A stretch of DNA of 7,100 nucleotides from DATMER01 sp035536935 (lineage in GTDB: Bacteria; Acidobacteriota; Thermoanaerobaculia; Multivoradales; UBA5704). Numbering within the stretch: the first letter of the stretch is position 1; every line of letters starts with the position of its first letter. Of the stretch, positions 1-4,500 are shown piece after piece. The notes beneath the pieces were generated by a model. The model was not told the DNA's origin. It saw nothing but the letters and a program-made list of their open reading frames with translations, and made no database searches. The position numbers were made by a program, and so were the translations under genes. The stretch spans positions 1-7,100 of the forward strand of contig DATLNC010000166.1 in the NCBI GenBank assembly GCA_035536935.1. The letters run 5' to 3'.

Positions 1-1
1 C

Positions 2-1528
2 GAGGCCGGCACGATCGTCGGCCTGGAAGGTGCGCGCCCGGGGAGCCGCTTTCACTTCGCTCCCTACGTCATCGGCGGCGGCGAGCAGCCGGAGGATCAC
101 GACTCGACGTCCAGCATCACCGAGATCGGCGGCGACGTGAAGATCAATCTCTCTTCCGACCTGGTGGCCGACCTGACCTACAAGACCGATTTTTCGGAGA
201 CCGAGGCCGACCAGCAGGAAGTCAACCTGAGCCGCAACCCGTTGTTCTTCCCGGAGAAGCGGGGCTTCTTCCTCGAGGGGTCGAGCGTCTTCTACGCCGG
301 GCAGCGGCCCGATCCCGAGCACGCCTCCGAGTACTACCTCTTCTTCAGCCGGAGGGTCGGCCTTTCCGACGACGGCCGGGCGCCGATCCCCATCCTGGGC
401 GGCGCCAAGATGACGGGCCAGGTGGGGAAATTCAGCCTGGGCGCCCTGAGCGTGCAGACCGAGGATACGAGGCAGTCGGACGGCTACGGCGGCCTGATCA
501 TCGCGCCGCGCACGAACTACACCGTGGGGCGGGTGAAGCGCGACCTGGGCAACGGCTCCACGCTCGGCCTCATCGGGCTTTCGAAAGACTCCTCCGGCTT
601 CCACAACCGGGTCTTCGGCGGAGACTGGGACATCGTCCTGCACAAGAACCTGCGCACCGGCGGTTACCTTGCCCGGAGCTCGACTCCCGGCCTCGAGGGG
701 GACGATCACGCAGGCTCAACCAACCTCTACTGGGACAGCCGGCACTTTCGTTTCCATACCGAGTACATCGACATCGGCGAGAACTTCAACAACGAGATGG
801 GGTACATGGCCCGTACCGGCATCCGCAGCATCCGGACCGACTACTTCTGGATCCTCTGGCCGGAGCGGGGACCCTTCAAGCTGGTCTGGTTCACCTACGA
901 CTACGACTACATCGAAGATCGCGCCACCGGCGAGCTCCAGACCCGGAACAGCCACATCCAATACAACTCCTACTTCAAGAACTCGTCGGGATTCGCCTAC
1001 AAGTACTTCATCGTGACGGAGAATCTCACCCGGCCGTTCGAAATCCAGAAGGGCGTCGTCATCAAGCCCGGCAGCTACGATTTCGCCTACCACTTCTTCG
1101 GTTTCCAGACCGACTACACGAAGCCGCTGGGCGGCGCGGGACGGGTGGCCTGGGGTGATTACTTCGACGGTCACTACACCCAGACGTTCTACTACCTCGC
1201 CTACCGGCCGATTCCTGGTCTGATCATCGACGGCACCTACCAGCACACCCACGTGAGCCTGACGGCGGGCCGATTCAATTCGGACATCGTGCTGGGCGAG
1301 GTCATCTACGCCTTTACGAACCGGCTCGCCACCCGGGCCTGGTGGCAGTGGACGAAGGGGGCGAACTCGCGTTCCAAGTTCGACATCACCTGGGAGCTCA
1401 ACAACGGCACCAAGCTCTTCCTCGTCTACGAGGACATCCGCAGCTACATCGACTTCTTCAACCCCCGGCAGCCGCTGTTCGGCATTCCGGGACGCACTCT
1501 CTCCTTGAAAACGGTGTTCGCCCTCTAA
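2..1528 (+). CDS. DUF5916 family outer-membrane beta-barrel protein, C-terminal part (5' end outside window)
   Basis: The frame is open from the left edge to TAA at 1526-1528, giving 508 residues; the true start lies upstream. The family signature is clear at window residues 70-93: DQQEVNLSRNPLFFPEKR followed by GFFLEG. This block lies at the beginning of the DUF5916 barrel region. The rest is rich in alternating aromatic and polar residues (FAYKYF, YDFAYHFFGF, QTFYYLAYRP, KLFLVYED), as expected of antiparallel outer-membrane strands. The protein ends in hydrophobic VFAL. Full-length members are usually longer and carry an N-terminal carbohydrate-binding-module-9-like domain, which would lie upstream here. 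The biochemical role of the family is not established; an outer-membrane location is inferred from the barrel pattern. GTG at 137 is internal to the conserved region and is not the start. The stop is 19 bases before the PKS-NRPS start with no terminator visible between, so cotranscription is plausible. Family assignment is confident; function is not. Confidence 0.88.
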   Translation, partial: EAGTIVGLEGARPGSRFHFAPYVIGGGEQPEDHDSTSSITEIGGDVKINLSSDLVADLTYKTDFSETEADQQEVNLSRNPLFFPEKRGFFLEGSSVFYAGQRPDPEHASEYYLFFSRRVGLSDDGRAPIPILGGAKMTGQVGKFSLGALSVQTEDTRQSDGYGGLIIAPRTNYTVGRVKRDLGNGSTLGLIGLSKDSSGFHNRVFGGDWDIVLHKNLRTGGYLARSSTPGLEGDDHAGSTNLYWDSRHFRFHTEYIDIGENFNNEMGYMARTGIRSIRTDYFWILWPERGPFKLVWFTYDYDYIEDRATGELQTRNSHIQYNSYFKNSSGFAYKYFIVTENLTRPFEIQKGVVIKPGSYDFAYHFFGFQTDYTKPLGGAGRVAWGDYFDGHYTQTFYYLAYRPIPGLIIDGTYQHTHVSLTAGRFNSDIVLGEVIYAFTNRLATRAWWQWTKGANSRSKFDITWELNNGTKLFLVYEDIRSYIDFFNPRQPLFGIPGRTLSLKTVFAL

Positions 1529-1533
1529 AGGGG
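1527..1533 (+). promoter_or_regulatory. Candidate Shine-Dalgarno stretch for the PKS-NRPS gene
   Basis: The purine run AAAGGGG overlaps the TAA stop of the DUF5916 gene and is the only good anti-16S-like stretch near the synthetase start. Spacing is awkward: about 14 bases to the ATG at 1548, longer than usual, and only 3 to the out-of-frame ATG at 1537. A weaker AGG (1542-1544) lies 3 bases before 1548. Translation may therefore depend partly on coupling to termination of the upstream gene. Confidence 0.4.
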
Positions 1534-1553
1534 CTGATGGCAGGCTGATGGCA
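1532..1553 (+). repeat. Perfect 11-bp tandem duplication covering the start codon
   Basis: The unit GGCTGATGGCA occurs twice back to back, at 1532-1542 and 1543-1553. Each copy contains ATGGCA. Because 11 is not a multiple of 3, the first ATG (1537) is in another frame and reads Met-Ala-Gly-stop. Its TGA (1546-1548) shares one base with the ATG at 1548 that opens the synthetase. The arrangement looks like a replication-slippage duplication and sets the distance between the purine-rich stretch and the real start. Confidence 0.9.
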
Positions 1554-4500
1554 AACGATTCACAACGCGGGCTCACCGGAACCGAGATCGCCATCGTGGG
1601 GATGGCCGGGCGTTTTCCCGGCTCCCGCGACGTCGAGGAGCTCTGGCGCAACCTGCGCGACGGGGTAGAGGCGGTGCGCTTCCCCGGCCCCGAGGAGCTC
1701 GCGGCGCGCGGCCTCGACCCTGCCCGCCTCGCCGATCCGTCCTGGGTCAAAGCCGCCTCCCAGATGGACGGCTACGATTCGTTCGATGACCTCTTCTTCG
1801 GCGTCAACCCGCGCGAGGCGGAGCTCATGGACCCGCAGCACAGGGTGCTCCTCGAGTGCGCCTGGGAGGCCCTGGAGAGCGCCGGCTATGACCCTCAGAA
1901 CATCGCCGGACGGGCCGGGGTCTACGCCGGGGCCACCCTCTCGACCTACCTCCTCTTCCACCTGATCGGCAATCCGCTGACCGCGGGCGCCGACCCTCTC
2001 CAGGTGGTCCTGGGCAACGCCTCGGATGCGCTCGCCACCCGGATCTCCTACAAGCTCAACCTGCGGGGGCCGAGCCATAGCGTGCAGTGCGCCTGCTCGA
2101 CCTCGCTGGTCGCCGTCCATACCGCCTGCCAGTCCCTGCTCAACGAAGAGTGCGACCTCGCCCTGGCCGGCGGCGTCTCGATCCAGGCGGACGCCGGCCT
2201 GGGCTACCGCTACGTGCCGGGGTCGGTCGTCTCGCCGGACGGGCACTGCCGGGCTTTCGACGCCGCGGCCCAGGGGAGCATCTTCGGCTCCGGCGTGGGG
2301 CTCGTCGTCCTCAAGCGTCTGGAAGACGCGTTGGCCGACCGCGACACCATCCGCGCCGTCATCCTGGCCTCGGCGGTCACCAACGACGGCAGCGTGAAGG
2401 TCGGCTTCACGGCCCCGGGGGTCGAGGGGCAGGCGGCGGTGATCAGCGAGGCCCTGGCCATGGCCGGGATCGACCCGACGACGATCGGCTACATCGAGGC
2501 ACACGGCACCGGCACGGCCCTGGGCGACCCGATCGAAATCCGGGCGGTGACCCGGGCCTTCAGCGAGTACACCGACCGCCGGGGCTTCTGTGCCATCGGC
2601 TCGCTCAAGAGCAACGTCGGCCATCTGGACGTGGCGGCCGGCGTGGCCGGGCTGATCAAGACCGTGCTCGCCGTGGAGCACGGCGAGGTCCCGCCCAGCC
2701 TCCACTACGAGCAACCGAACCCGCGCGTCGACTTCGCGTCCTCCCCGGTCTACGTCAACACCGCTCTGACTCCCTGGCCAGGAGAGACGCCTCGACGGGC
2801 AGGGGTGAACTCCTTCGGGCTCGGCGGCACCAACGCCAATGTCGTCCTCGAGGAGGCGCCGTCCCCTCAGCCGGCCCTCCGCACCCGGCCCTGGCAGCTC
2901 CTGACCCTCTCGGCCCGCACTCCGGAAGCCCTGGCGGCGGCGGGCGAGCGGCTGGCAAGTCACCTTGCGGAGCGTCCGGATCTCGACCTCGCCGATGCCG
3001 CTTACACCTTGGCCGTCGGACGCCAAGCCTTCGGCGCCCGGCAGGCATTGGTCTCCCGTGACCCCGAGGACGGTGCTGCCTGCCTCGCCGCGGGCGACCC
3101 GGTGCGCCTCCTGACCGGAACCTCGGAGGATTGGCCGGAGTCCGGCCGGCCGGTGGCCTTCGTCTTCCCTGGCCAGGGGGCCCAGCACGTCAACATGGGC
3201 CGCGACCTCTACGAGTCCGAGCCGGTCTACCAGGACGAGATCGACCGTGCCGCGGCTCTGCTCGCCCCGCGCCTGGGGCTCGACCTGCGCCACGACGTCC
3301 TCTACCCGGCTGCAGGCGGCGAAGCTGATGCGGCGCGTCATCTGGCACGGACCTCCATTGCCCAGCCGGCCCTGCTCGCCGTCGAGGTCGCCCTGGCCCG
3401 CCTGCTCATCTCCTGGGGTGTGCGGCCAAAGGCCATGCTAGGCCACAGCCTCGGCGAGTACACGGCGGCCGTTCTGGCGGGCGTCTTCTCCTTCGAGGCC
3501 GCCCTGCTCCTGGTGGCCGAGCGCGGGCGCCTGATCGAGCAGATCGGCAGCGAGGGCACCATGCTCGCCATACCGCTCTCCGAGTCGGAGATCACCCCCT
3601 TCCTGAGCGGCGAGGTCCATCTTGCGGCGCTCAACGCGCCCTCGCTGGTGAGCGTCGCCGGCCCGGCCGCGGAGTTGGCGGAGCTCGCGTCCCGCCTCGC
3701 CGGCGAGGGGGTCGCCGCCATGCCCCTCCAGGTCGCCTTCGCCGGCCATTCGCCGCGCACCGAGCCGGCCATGGCCCCCTTCCAGGAGCGGGTCGCGGCG
3801 GCAGGGCCCAAGGCCCCGGAAATCCCCTTCGTGTCGAGCACCACCGGCACCTGGATCGGTGCTGCGGAAGCCGCGGATCCCGGCTACTGGGGGCGCCACA
3901 TGCGCCAGCCGGTGCGCTTCTCGGACGGGATCGAGGCTCTGCGCGCCGAGCCCGGCATGGCCCTGCTGGAAGTCGGCCCCGGCGCCGGTCTTTCTCCTCT
4001 GATCCGCTGGCACCTGGCCTCTCCCGGAGAGCGCCCGGTCGTCGCCGCCATGCGCCAGCCCAAGGACACCAGCTCCGACCTGGCGACTCTGCTCGGCGCG
4101 CTCGGCCGCCTCTGGGTCTCCGGCGCGCGGATCGACTGGCAGGGCTTCTACGCCGGCCAGGGGCGCCGCCGGGTGCCGCTGCCGACCTACCCCTTCGAGC
4201 GCAGGCGCCACTGGATCGATGCGCCCGGGGCCACGGCGGTCATTTCAATCAGCCAGGCGGCCCCTGCCCGCAAGGCGCGGCCGGCTCTGCGCACCGGTTA
4301 CGTCGCGCCCCGCGACCTCTATGAACGGGAGATCGCCTACGTCTGGCAGGACGTACTGGGCGTGGCCGAGGTGGGAGCCGACGACAACTTCTACGAGCTG
4401 GGCGGCCACTCGCTGCTCGCCACCCAGGTCGCCTCGCGGCTGCGCGACACCTTCCGGGCCGAGCTGCCGCTCCAGCCGCTCCTCGGGGCGGCCACGCTGG

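Noticed and set aside
137..139. GTG as the start of the DUF5916 protein
   Set aside because: The same frame is open to the left edge and reads conserved-looking barrel sequence (FAPYVIGGG) before it, so this is an internal Val.
1529..1547. Promoter or terminator between the two genes
   Set aside because: The 19 bases contain no -35/-10 pair and no hairpin with a T-run. Any promoter for the synthetase would have to lie inside the upstream gene, where none could be identified by eye.
1537..1548. ATG at 1537 as the synthetase start
   Set aside because: It is in a different frame and stops after three codons; the KS frame begins at 1548.
716..1750. Minus-strand open frame spanning the gene junction
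   Set aside because: It crosses two well-supported plus-strand genes and their gap, and the product is Arg/Val/Glu-rich without motifs.
2087..3061. Alternative plus-strand frame inside the KS region
   Set aside because: The product is almost entirely Arg, Gly, Pro and Ala, typical of an out-of-frame reading of GC-rich coding sequence. The overlapping frame has all KS catalytic motifs.
1560..3341. Very long minus-strand open frame opposite the KS and AT start
   Set aside because: It is antisense to a frame with complete KS and AT motifs. Its product is low in complexity, rich in Arg, Gly, Asp and Glu, with no recognisable family. Long antisense frames are expected in GC-rich coding DNA.
4062..4310. 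Possible ketoreductase or methyltransferase between AT and carrier
   Set aside because: The stretch is about 83 residues, holds only the standard post-AT linker, and has no Rossmann or SAM-binding glycine motif.
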